Position numbers and translations under genes: made by a program. Positions 24,698-32,961 of a stretch of DNA of 64,000 nt are shown here, in pieces. The notes beneath the pieces are model-generated. The model searched no databases. It had not been told where the DNA came from and worked only from the letters and a program-made list of their open reading frames with translations. Origin of the DNA: Falsiroseomonas oleicola (GTDB lineage: Bacteria; Pseudomonadota; Alphaproteobacteria; Acetobacterales; Acetobacteraceae); assembly GCF_019029495.1 (NCBI RefSeq), contig NZ_JAERQM010000001.1, forward strand, positions 930,001 through 994,000. Reading direction: 5' to 3'. How positions within the stretch are numbered: the stretch's first letter is position 1; the number at the start of each line of letters is the position of its first letter.

Positions 24698-26536
24698 TTG
24701 CCTGACATCCACCTGCCGACGGTCTTCGTCTTCTCCGCGATCCTGGGCGGCTTCCTCGGCTTCGCGACCCTTTGGCTCTGGACCCGCGATCGCGGGGAAG
24801 TCGCGCTGGCGAGCTGGGGTCTGGCGCGTCTGTTCGGCGCGGGTGGCACTGTGCTGCTCAGCCTGCGGGGCCTGGCGGCGGATTGGCTGACGATCGACCT
24901 GGCCAATATGCTGATCTGCATCGCCTATGGGTTGCATTGGGTCGGGGCGCGCCAGTTCGAGGGGCGGCGGCCGATCCTCTGGGCGAGCCTGCTGGGCGCG
25001 GCGGTCTGGCTGGTTGCCAACCGGATTCCGGCCTTCCATGGCAATATCGACCTGCGCGTCGCGCTGATGGGGGCGGTGCTGGTGGGATATAATGGCCTGG
25101 CGGTGCTGGAATTCGCCCGGGGCCAGCGGGAACGGCCCCTGCCCACGCGCTCCCTGCTCATCACGCTGCTGATCGCCGTGACCGTCACCTACCTGGCCAT
25201 CGCGGCCATCAGCCTGATCTTCGCGCCACGGCCGATCGGCAACCAATTGCCGCAGGGCTTCATGTTCGGCGCGCTGGTCGTGCTGAACGTTGTCTTCCTG
25301 GCCGGCACCACGCTGCTGCTGGTCGCCCTGACCAAGGAAAAGGCGCAGGCGCGCTCCACCACTGCCCTGGCCGCGGCGCGCGATGCCGCCAACCGCGCCA
25401 ACCTGGCCAAGACCCGCTTCCTGTCGCGGATGAGCCATGAGCTGCGCACCTCGTTGAACGGCGTGCTCGGGCTGGCGCAGGCGCTGGCGCATGATGCCAG
25501 CCTGGGGCGGGAACAGAGACGCCAGGCCGACACGCTGGAACAGGCCGGCCGCCATCTGCTGGCCATCGTCAACGACGTGCTCGACATCTCCCGGATCGAG
25601 GCCGGGCGCTTCGTCGCCGTGCCCCGACCGCTGCGGCTCGGCACCTTCCTGCGGGACACCGTCGCATTGGTCGGGGAAGCGGCCGCCACCCGGCAGGTGA
25701 CGCTGGCCTTGCGCCTGGATCCGGCGGTGCCGGTGGCGGTGCTGGCCGATGGGCTGCGCCTGCGGCAGATCCTGATGAACCTGCTGGCCAACGCCATCCG
25801 CTTCACGCCGCCCGGCGGCACGGTGACGCTGCGCGTGGCGCCCCGGGGCGAGGCCACCGGCTTCGAGGTGATCGACACCGGCAGCGGCGTGCCGCCGGCG
25901 CTGCGGCCGCGCCTGTTCGAGGAATTCTCCCAGGCCACGGAGGACGACTCCCGCAGCGGCAGCGGGTTGGGGCTGGCCATCAGCGCCGCCCTGGCGCGCG
26001 CCATGGGGGGTGAGTTGACCCATGCCGATGGGCCACAGGGGCGCGGCAGTTGCTTCACCCTGTCCCTGCCCCTGCCCGCCACCTCGGCGGCGGAAGTCGC
26101 GGTGCGGCGGGATGCGGCGACGGCGCCATCCGCCGCATCCGTGCAGCGGGGCCTGCGCATCCTGGTGGTGGACGACATCGCCGCCAACCGCTTCGTCGCC
26201 GCGGCGCTGCTCGGCCCGGCCGGGCATCAGGTGATCGAAGCGGCGAGCGGACTGGCGGCGCTCGACCTGCTGGAACAGGGGCCACTGCCGGATGTGATCC
26301 TGATGGACGAGCAGATGCCGGAGCTGGATGGCAGCGGCACGGTGCGCCGGATTCGCGCCATGCCCGGCCCCGCCGCCAACCTGCCGATCCTCGCGCTGAC
26401 CGCGGATGCGCTGCCGGAACAGGTGCAGGCCATGCTGCAAGCGGGCTTCGACGGCCATCTGGCGAAGCCCGTCGAACGCCATGCGCTGCTCGCCGCCGTG
26501 GCGCAAGCGGGGCGCGGGCGCGGCTGCGGCCGTTGA
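24698..26536 (+). CDS. Hybrid sensor histidine kinase/response regulator
   Basis: A 612-aa hybrid kinase. Residues 1-205 form about seven hydrophobic helices (membrane sensor), then a short linker and a HisKA domain with phospho-accepting His247 (SRMSHELRTSLNG). The HATPase domain shows NLLANAIRF, DTGSGVP and GSGLGLAIS. The C-terminal receiver has ILVVDDIAANR and phospho-acceptor Asp537 (VILMDEQMPELDG). The start is TTG at 24698; no ATG is in frame upstream. It carries no output domain, so a partner must complete the relay. The downstream sugar-uptake genes may or may not be its target. Confidence 0.9.
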   Translation: MPDIHLPTVFVFSAILGGFLGFATLWLWTRDRGEVALASWGLARLFGAGGTVLLSLRGLAADWLTIDLANMLICIAYGLHWVGARQFEGRRPILWASLLGAAVWLVANRIPAFHGNIDLRVALMGAVLVGYNGLAVLEFARGQRERPLPTRSLLITLLIAVTVTYLAIAAISLIFAPRPIGNQLPQGFMFGALVVLNVVFLAGTTLLLVALTKEKAQARSTTALAAARDAANRANLAKTRFLSRMSHELRTSLNGVLGLAQALAHDASLGREQRRQADTLEQAGRHLLAIVNDVLDISRIEAGRFVAVPRPLRLGTFLRDTVALVGEAAATRQVTLALRLDPAVPVAVLADGLRLRQILMNLLANAIRFTPPGGTVTLRVAPRGEATGFEVIDTGSGVPPALRPRLFEEFSQATEDDSRSGSGLGLAISAALARAMGGELTHADGPQGRGSCFTLSLPLPATSAAEVAVRRDAATAPSAASVQRGLRILVVDDIAANRFVAAALLGPAGHQVIEAASGLAALDLLEQGPLPDVILMDEQMPELDGSGTVRRIRAMPGPAANLPILALTADALPEQVQAMLQAGFDGHLAKPVERHALLAAVAQAGRGRGCGR

Positions 26537-26615
26537 AACAGGCGCGGGATCGCGCGCGGCGGCACCGCGCCGGTCCCCTTGCCGGATGCGGCGCCGCGGC
26601 GGATGGTCCGCCGCC

Positions 26616-28022
26616 ATGGCACCCGTCCCTCCTCCCTGCATCCTCGCCGTCGATCTCGGCGGGTCGAGCCTGCGCTGCGCCCTGATCGGCCCGGATGGCG
26701 CCGTCCTGGCGCTTCAGGCCACCCGCCACAGCCTGGGTCGGGAGGCCGATGCGGAAGCCTGGTGGCAGGGGCTGCGCGATGGCGCCGCCGCGTTGCGCCG
26801 CGATGCCCCGGCGGATTTCGCCGGCATTGCCGCCGTGGCGATCAGTGCCTTCACCCGCAGCCTGGTGCTGGTGGATGCGGCCGGCGCGCCGACCCGCCCG
26901 GCCCTGCTGTTCACCGATGCCCGCGCTGCCGAGGCCGTGCCCGGGCTGCAGGCGGGGCTGCCGGAGGGGCATGCGGAGGCGCCGCAGATCAACGCCTTCC
27001 ATCCCCTGGCCCGCCTCGCCTGGCTGCGGGAGGCCGATCCGGCGGCCCTGGCGCGCAGCGTCGCGGTGCTGGAGCCGAAGGATTTTCTGAATGCCCGGCT
27101 GACCGGGCGGATCGCCTCGGACCGGGTGTCCTCCGCGCGGCTGGCCGCCGCCGCGTCGCTGCTGCCCGGCATCGGCCTGCCGGAATCCCTGCTGCCGCCG
27201 CTGCTGCGGCCAACGGACATCCTCGGCCATGTCCAACCGGGCGCCATCGATGGGCTCGGCCCGGTGCCGGTGCTGGCCATGGCGAACGACACCTGGGCCG
27301 CCGTGGCCGGGCTCGGCGCGCTGCGGGACGGCGAGGCCTATTGCATCTCCGGCACCACGGAGGTGCTGGGCTTGCTGCATCATGCCCCCGCCACCGCCCC
27401 CGGCCTGCTGACGGTGGATTGGGACGGGCTGTTCCAGATCGGCGGGCCGAGCCAGCATGGCGCCGATGCCTTGGCCTGGCTGGCCGGGCTGGGCGTGGAG
27501 GTCGGGCGCGGCGATCCGCCGCCGGGCGACCCCATCCCGCTGCTGTTCCTGCCGACCCTGGCCGGGGAACGCGTGCCGCATTGGGACCCCGAGCTGCGCG
27601 GCGCCTTTTTGGGACTGCGCCGCGACCATTCGGCGGCCGACCTGGCGCGCGCGGTGATGCAAGGCATCGCCTTCAACAACCGCACGGTGCTGCTGCGGGC
27701 GGAGGCGGCAGCCGGCCGCCAGGCCAGCGCGCTGCGCCTCGGCGGCGGCGGCGCCACGCCGGGCTGGGCGCAGATCCGCGCCGACGTCCTGGGGCGGGAG
27801 GTGCTGCTGCCCGCCACCGCCGAGCCCGGCCTGCTCGGCGCCGCCATCGTTGCCTTCGCAGCGCTGGAAGGCGTGAGCCTGGCGGCGATGCAGGACCGCC
27901 TCGCCCGGCCCGCCGCCCGCTTCCAGCCGGACCCGGCGCGGCACGCCATGGCCGCGCGGCTGCACGCCACTTTCCAGGCGGCGGAGGCGGCGGTGGCGCC
28001 GATCTCCCGCCTGCTGGCTTGA
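26616..28022 (+). CDS. FGGY-family carbohydrate kinase
   Basis: A 468-aa kinase of the FGGY family (xylulokinase/gluconokinase-like). The phosphate-1 motif is AVDLGGSSLRCALI, an Asp/Gly-rich middle follows (SGTTEVLGLLHH), and the C-terminal domain contains GERVPHWDPELRGAFLGL and LRLGGGGATP. It phosphorylates a sugar or polyol in the cytoplasm; which one cannot be read. It is 79 bases after the sensor kinase and 46 before the permease. It likely acts on the sugar brought in by the ABC system that follows. Confidence 0.9.
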   Translation: MAPVPPPCILAVDLGGSSLRCALIGPDGAVLALQATRHSLGREADAEAWWQGLRDGAAALRRDAPADFAGIAAVAISAFTRSLVLVDAAGAPTRPALLFTDARAAEAVPGLQAGLPEGHAEAPQINAFHPLARLAWLREADPAALARSVAVLEPKDFLNARLTGRIASDRVSSARLAAAASLLPGIGLPESLLPPLLRPTDILGHVQPGAIDGLGPVPVLAMANDTWAAVAGLGALRDGEAYCISGTTEVLGLLHHAPATAPGLLTVDWDGLFQIGGPSQHGADALAWLAGLGVEVGRGDPPPGDPIPLLFLPTLAGERVPHWDPELRGAFLGLRRDHSAADLARAVMQGIAFNNRTVLLRAEAAAGRQASALRLGGGGATPGWAQIRADVLGREVLLPATAEPGLLGAAIVAFAALEGVSLAAMQDRLARPAARFQPDPARHAMAARLHATFQAAEAAVAPISRLLA

Positions 28023-28068
28023 CGCGGCCGGCGCACCGCCGAGGATGACGGCGATCAACGGGGGCGGG

Positions 28069-29034
28069 ATGTCAGGCTTTCTCACACGCTATGGCGCGGC
28101 GATTGCGGGGCTGCTGGTCTTCGCCGGCTTCGCCCTCGCCTCCCCGGTCTTCCTCACCGCCGGCAACATGGCCGTGGTGTTCAAGGAAACCGCCTTCCTC
28201 GGCATTTTGGCGATCGGCTTCACCCTGGCGCTGACCACGGCGGAGATCGACCTGTCGGTGGCGGAGGTCGCCTCGCTGGCCGCCGTGGTGACCGGGGCGC
28301 TGGTGCATGGCGGGCAGGCGCCCTGGGTCGCGATCTGCGCCGGGCTGGCGGTGGGCACCGCCTGCGGCGCGGCGAATGGCATCGCCGTGACGGTGCTGCG
28401 GGTGCCGTCGCTGATCGCGACGCTGGGCACGGCGGCCATCGCCAAGGGGCTCGGCTTCATGCTGACCCAGGGCGTCGCCTTCGTCGGCCGCTGGCCGAGC
28501 AGCTTCACCGGGCTGGCGCGGGGCAGCACGATGGGCCTGCCCAACCTGGTCTGGTGGCTGGGCGGCGTCGGGCTGGCCGCCTGGGTGCTGGTGAAATGGA
28601 CCCGCCTCGGCGCGCATCTGGTGGCCACAGGCGAAGCGGACGAGGCCGCGCGGCTGGCCGGCATCCGCACCCTGTCCATGAAGCGCCTGGCGCTGACGCT
28701 GGCCGGTGCCTGCGCCGGGCTGACGGCGGTGCTGCTGGCATCGTCCCTCTCCTCCGCCGCACCGGGCATGGCCAATGACCATTTCCTCTATGCCATCGCA
28801 GCCGTGCTGCTGGGCATGTGCATGTTCGAGCCGGGGCGCCCGAACATCCCGGGCACGATCTTCGCGGCGCTGACGCTGAAGGTGCTGGGCAATGGGCTGG
28901 TGCTGCTGGGCGCCGAATACTACTGGCAGGACATCGTGCTGGGCGCGATCATCCTCGCCTCCGTGGCCCTCTCGGCCGCCGGCATGGGCCGCGCGCCCTT
29001 CGTGAAGAAGCTGAATTTCCGGACGGGGAAATGA
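28069..29034 (+). CDS. Sugar ABC transporter permease (RbsC/FrcC-like)
   Basis: A 321-aa integral membrane protein of the ribose/xylose/fructose permease family. The hallmark EIDLSVAEVASLAAVVTGAL in helix 2-3 is present, with the GxxNG-type segment (GAANGIAV) and PSLIATLGT. The ATG at 28069 gives MSGFLTRYG; another at 28045 adds 8 polar residues, with GAGG too close to serve as a ribosome-binding site. Only one permease gene is present, so a homodimer is expected. It overlaps the binding-protein gene. Confidence 0.92.
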   Translation: MSGFLTRYGAAIAGLLVFAGFALASPVFLTAGNMAVVFKETAFLGILAIGFTLALTTAEIDLSVAEVASLAAVVTGALVHGGQAPWVAICAGLAVGTACGAANGIAVTVLRVPSLIATLGTAAIAKGLGFMLTQGVAFVGRWPSSFTGLARGSTMGLPNLVWWLGGVGLAAWVLVKWTRLGAHLVATGEADEAARLAGIRTLSMKRLALTLAGACAGLTAVLLASSLSSAAPGMANDHFLYAIAAVLLGMCMFEPGRPNIPGTIFAALTLKVLGNGLVLLGAEYYWQDIVLGAIILASVALSAAGMGRAPFVKKLNFRTGK

Positions 29035-29036
29035 CC

Positions 29037-29990
29037 ATGACCGAAACCACTCGCCGCGGCGTATTGCTGGCCGGCGCCGGCCTTCTCGCAGCACCCGCCT
29101 TGGCCCAGGCCCAAGCGGGCACGGATATCGCCATCGTCGGCTTCCAGATGAGCAGCGAGACCCATGCCCGCGCCGCCAATGCCGCCGCCACCGCCGCCCG
29201 CGCCAAGGGCTGGACGGCGACGGTGCTGAACAGCGAGGGCGCCCTGCCCCGCCACGCCGAACAGCTCGACACGCTGATCCAGCGCCGCCCCAAGGCCATC
29301 ATCGTCGCCATGGGCAAGCCGGTGGAGGCGGAGGCGCAGTTCCAGCGCGCCAAGGCCGCCGGCATCCCCATCATCACCATCATGGCCGGCGCCTCCCCGC
29401 ACACGGTCTTCGACATCCAGGTGAACGAATACAAGGTGGGCGCCGATGCGGCGCTCTGGCTGCTGGGGGAGCTGGGCTACCAGGGCAATATCCTGACCCA
29501 GCGCTTCGAGGGCAACGTCGGCACCCGCATCCGCGGCAAGGTGCTGGACGCCGTTCTGTCCGAGAATACCGGCGTGCGCGTGCTCGCCACCCATACCATG
29601 GCGCGCACCGCCTCCTGGCGCGACGACGTCCGCCAGGGTTTTTCCGGACTTCTGCTGCGGCATGCGGCGAATACCCAGGGCATCTGGGCCAGCTTCGACG
29701 GCCAGGCCTTCGTCATCGACGACCTGCTTCAGGCGCGTGGCGTGAAGAAGGGGCAGGTGAAGTTCGTCTCCATCGACGGCGGCGCCGAGACCTATCGCCG
29801 CATCGCCGACCCCGAGAGCACGCTGATGGCCACCGTCACCATCCCCTTCGAGGAGATGGGCAACAAGGCGGTGGAGGCGGTGGACCGCATCGTGCTGAAG
29901 GGCGAACCGAAGGGCGCCATGGCGTCCGGCCCCTACCTGTTCCTCGATTCCGTGCTGGTGGATGGCAACAACGTGCAGCGCTTCCTCTGA
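29037..29990 (+). CDS. Sugar ABC transporter substrate-binding protein (RbsB-like)
   Basis: A 317-aa periplasmic binding protein of family 1 (ribose/galactose type). A twin-arginine-like leader (ETTRRGVLLAGAG, cleavage near ALAQAQA) precedes the two-lobed core, with the tell-tale PKAIIVAMGKP loop, QVNEYKVGADAALWLL and VKFVSIDGG. The ATG at 29037 was preferred to the overlapping one at 29031 because GGGG lies 8 bases upstream of it. It supplies substrate specificity to the system. Confidence 0.92.
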   Translation: MTETTRRGVLLAGAGLLAAPALAQAQAGTDIAIVGFQMSSETHARAANAAATAARAKGWTATVLNSEGALPRHAEQLDTLIQRRPKAIIVAMGKPVEAEAQFQRAKAAGIPIITIMAGASPHTVFDIQVNEYKVGADAALWLLGELGYQGNILTQRFEGNVGTRIRGKVLDAVLSENTGVRVLATHTMARTASWRDDVRQGFSGLLLRHAANTQGIWASFDGQAFVIDDLLQARGVKKGQVKFVSIDGGAETYRRIADPESTLMATVTIPFEEMGNKAVEAVDRIVLKGEPKGAMASGPYLFLDSVLVDGNNVQRFL

Positions 29991-29991
29991 C

Positions 29992-30777
29992 ATGGCGCTG
30001 CTGGCGCTCCGCGGCATCGGCATGCGCTACGGCGCCGTGCAGGCGCTGACGGGCATCGACCTCGATGTGACGGAGGGCGAGGTGCTGGCGCTCTGCGGCG
30101 ACAATGGCGCGGGCAAGTCCAGCCTGGTGAAGATCCTCTCCGGCGCCCAGGCGCCGAGCGAGGGGACGCTGACGCTGGACGGCGACGCCACCCGCTTCCG
30201 CGGGCCGCAGGACGCGCTGCGGCGCGGCGTCGCCACCATCTACCAGGACCTGGCCGTCGCCCCGCGCCTGTCCATCTGGCAGAACGTGTTCCTGGGGTCG
30301 GAGCTGACGCGGCCGCCTTTCGGCCTGCTCGACAAGCGGCGCATGGCGGAGGCCAGCCGGGGCTACCTGGCGCGGCTGGCCGTGACCATCGCCGATATGG
30401 ACACGCCGGTGGAGCGCCTCTCGGGCGGGCAGCGCCAGGCGGTCGCCATCTGCCGGGCGCTGCGCTGGGATGCGCGCATCATCATCATGGACGAACCCAC
30501 GGCGGCGCTGGGGGTCAAGGAGACGGCGCAGGTGCTGGACCTGATCCGCCGCCTGCACGCGGAGGGACGCACCGTGATCCTGGTGAGCCACGCCATGGGC
30601 GATGTGGTCGCCGTGGCACAACGCGTGGTTGTCCTGAAGGGTGGGCGGAAGGTGGCCGACCGGCCTGTGCAGGATTCCAGCGGCACGCTGGAAGCGGCGG
30701 AACTCGCCCAAATCATCATCCGTGGCGCGGCATCAGGGATTCCGCTGGACCCGTTTCTTAAAAATAGATTAATCTAG
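29992..30777 (+). CDS. Sugar ABC transporter ATP-binding protein, single-domain (FrcA-like)
   Basis: A 261-aa ATPase with one nucleotide-binding domain. It shows Walker A GDNGAGKSS, the Q-loop YQDLAV, signature LSGGQRQ, Walker B IIIMDEP and the H-loop SHAM. Ribose-type transporters usually have a fused double ATPase of about 500 aa; single-domain forms such as FrcA also exist. The last 9 codons (DPFLKNRLI) are abruptly AT-rich and end in the palindrome TAGATTAATCTA (30765-30776). The gene may be complete, or a truncated double-domain gene; the former is likelier. Confidence 0.9.
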   Translation: MALLALRGIGMRYGAVQALTGIDLDVTEGEVLALCGDNGAGKSSLVKILSGAQAPSEGTLTLDGDATRFRGPQDALRRGVATIYQDLAVAPRLSIWQNVFLGSELTRPPFGLLDKRRMAEASRGYLARLAVTIADMDTPVERLSGGQRQAVAICRALRWDARIIIMDEPTAALGVKETAQVLDLIRRLHAEGRTVILVSHAMGDVVAVAQRVVVLKGGRKVADRPVQDSSGTLEAAELAQIIIRGAASGIPLDPFLKNRLI

Positions 30778-30902
30778 CTTCGTATCATTCATCGCGCACA
30801 CGTGATGCACTGGCGTTAAGCAACCCATCTCTCATGTCGCGCGTTCCTGCGCATGATGCTGCGGTGCGAGACGCGAGCAGCCACCCGCAGGATGCCGACC
30901 CG

Positions 30903-31058
30903 ATGACCGAGCGTGAGCTGGACCAGAAGATGGCGGAACTCGATCGCCTGCTGAACGATCCGGAGACGCGCATGGACCCGCACAAGGTCTGGGCGCTGCT
31001 GGCGGAGATCAGCCGGCAGGCTGTGGGCAATGGGGGAAGCGCGCCCCGCCCCGCTTGA
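30903..31058 (+). CDS. Small conserved-looking protein, unknown function
   Basis: A 51-aa acidic helical protein (MTERELDQKMAELDRLLND, then MDPHKVWALLAEISRQ). The heptad-like leucines suggest a short coiled coil. A start at 30834 would add 23 residues. It lies alone between the ABC cluster and the convergent tlyA gene. No family is recognised. Confidence 0.55.
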   Translation: MTERELDQKMAELDRLLNDPETRMDPHKVWALLAEISRQAVGNGGSAPRPA

Positions 31059-31078
31059 AACGCCCCGCCTGACCACCC

Positions 31079-31825
31079 CTATCCTTCGCGTCGCGCCGCG
31101 ATCAGGAATTCCCTGTTGCCCTCCGGGCCGAGCAGTGGGCTCGCCTCCACCCCCAGCACCTTCCAGCCCGGCAGTTCCGACCACCAGTGGCGAATGCCGG
31201 CGCAGACGCTGTCATGCACCCGGGCATCGCGCACCACACCACCCTTGGCGACATTCGGCCCCACCTCGAATTGCGGCTTTATCAGTGCCACAGCCCAGCC
31301 GCCCGGCGAAACCAGGCCCAGGGCCGAAGGCAGTACCGTGCGCAGGCCGATGAAGCTGGCGTCGCAGACCACCGCCGCCGGCGCCTCCGGGATCATGGTG
31401 GAATCGAGGTAGCGGGCATTGGTCCGCTCCATCACCACCACCCGCGGATCGTTGCGCAGCTTCCAGGCGAGCTGCCCATGGCCCACATCCACCGCATAGA
31501 CCTTCGCCGCACCGTGATGCAGCAGCACATCGGTGAAGCCGCCGGTGGAAGACCCCACATCCAGCGCCGTGATCCCCTGCGCCTTCAGCCCGAAATGCGC
31601 GATGGCGTGGGCCAGCTTCACCCCGCCGCGCGACACCCAGGGATGGTCCTGGCCGCGCACCTCCAGCGGCTGGTCCGGCTTCACCATGTCGCCGGCCTTG
31701 GCGATGCGGGCGGTGTCGGAGAAGACCTTGCCGGCCAGGATCAGCGCCTGGGCCCTGGTGCGGGTCTCGACCAGGCCCCGATCGACCAGCGCCTGGTCCG
31801 CCCGCTGCTTCGGAATGGCGGCCAT
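31079..31825 (-). CDS. tlyA: TlyA-family rRNA 2'-O-methyltransferase
   Basis: A 248-aa TlyA-like protein. The N-terminal S4 RNA-binding domain (QRADQALVDRGLVETRTRAQ) is followed by an FtsJ-type methyltransferase with SAM motif DVGSSTGGFTDVLL and AVDVGHGQLAWKL. TlyA methylates cytidines in 16S and 23S rRNA in some bacteria. Its ATG overlaps the stop of the enolase-superfamily gene by one base. It is the last gene of the xseB-ispA-dxs block. Confidence 0.93.
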   Translation of the reverse strand: MAAIPKQRADQALVDRGLVETRTRAQALILAGKVFSDTARIAKAGDMVKPDQPLEVRGQDHPWVSRGGVKLAHAIAHFGLKAQGITALDVGSSTGGFTDVLLHHGAAKVYAVDVGHGQLAWKLRNDPRVVVMERTNARYLDSTMIPEAPAAVVCDASFIGLRTVLPSALGLVSPGGWAVALIKPQFEVGPNVAKGGVVRDARVHDSVCAGIRHWWSELPGWKVLGVEASPLLGPEGNREFLIAARREG

Positions 31826-32961
31826 CAGGCGGCGAAACGCGTCAGCGCGGCGCGATCCACGGTGATGCCCAGCCCCGGCCCCTGCGGCACCCGCACCACG
31901 CCGCCCGCGAAGCCGATCGGTTCCGCCAGCAGCGCGTCCCGCACCGGATGCGGCGAGCGGTCCAGCTCCAGCAGCGGTGGGCGGGGGAACAGGCCGGGGG
32001 GATTGTCCGGGATCACCGCCAGAAGGTGCAGGGACGCGGCCAGGGCCACGCCGGTGCCCCAGACATGCGGGTTGATGCGGACCCCGAAGGCATTGGCCAT
32101 GTCGGCGATCTTCTTCAACTCCGATATGCCGCCACAGGCGGCGACGTCCGGTTGCAGGATATCCGCCACGCGCCGGGTGATCATGTCCCGGAAGCCCCAG
32201 CGGGTGAAGCTGGCCTCGCCGCCGGCCACGGGGATCGGCTGGCCGCGCTTCACCTCCAGATAGCCATCGAGGTCCTCCGGCTGCACCGGCTCCTCGAACC
32301 AGCCGATGTCGCATTCGGCCACGGCGCGACCATAGGCGATGGCGGCCGGCACGTCATAGGCATGGTTGCAATCCACCAGCAGCCCGATATTGGGCCCGAT
32401 GGCGTGGCGAAAGTCGCGGGTCAAGGCGATGTCCTCCGCCAGGCCCCAGCCGGTCTTCAGCTTGAGGATGGAGAAGCCCTCCTCCAACCGATCCTCGGCC
32501 TCCTCCGTCAGGTAGCGCAGATGGTCGGCGCGTTCGCGGCGGTAGAAGCCGGTGGCATAGGCCTGCACCTCCGTCCGGAGCGGGCCGCCGAGCAGCTTGT
32601 GGACGGGCACGCCAAAAGCCTGGCCGGCGATGTCCCACAATGCGATGTCGAGCGCGCTGATCGCCTCGATCACCAGCCCGCGCTGGCCATGGTCGCGCAG
32701 CCGGTTGTACATCGCCTGCCACAGCGCCTCCCGCGCCAGGGCATCCTGGCCGATCAGCAGCGGGGCGAGCCAGGCGCAGATCGGCGCGGTCAGTTCCGGC
32801 GGGCCGAAGGCCTCGCCCCAGCCCACGATGCCATCCTCCGTCACCACCTCCACCAGCATGGCGCCGCGGCGGCGGTACCAGGCCTGGGAATAGGCGAAGG
32901 GCTCCGCCAGATCCGCCATCAGCACATGCGGCGTGACCGAGCGGATCCTCGTCGCACGCAT
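31825..32961 (-). CDS. Mandelate racemase/muconate lactonizing enzyme (enolase superfamily)
   Basis: A 378-aa enolase-superfamily enzyme. The catalytic K-x-K pair is Lys167/Lys169 (ILKLKTGWG), metal ligands are Asp197 (LLVDCNH), Glu223 (WFEEP) and Glu249 (AGGEA), and the general base is His299 (NPHVWGTG). This His/K-x-K set fits acid-sugar dehydratases such as galactonate or rhamnonate dehydratases and mandelate racemase-like enzymes. It is inserted, with one-base overlaps at both ends, between dxs and tlyA, which normally adjoin. The substrate is unknown. Confidence 0.9.
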   Translation of the reverse strand: MRATRIRSVTPHVLMADLAEPFAYSQAWYRRRGAMLVEVVTEDGIVGWGEAFGPPELTAPICAWLAPLLIGQDALAREALWQAMYNRLRDHGQRGLVIEAISALDIALWDIAGQAFGVPVHKLLGGPLRTEVQAYATGFYRRERADHLRYLTEEAEDRLEEGFSILKLKTGWGLAEDIALTRDFRHAIGPNIGLLVDCNHAYDVPAAIAYGRAVAECDIGWFEEPVQPEDLDGYLEVKRGQPIPVAGGEASFTRWGFRDMITRRVADILQPDVAACGGISELKKIADMANAFGVRINPHVWGTGVALAASLHLLAVIPDNPPGLFPRPPLLELDRSPHPVRDALLAEPIGFAGGVVRVPQGPGLGITVDRAALTRFAA

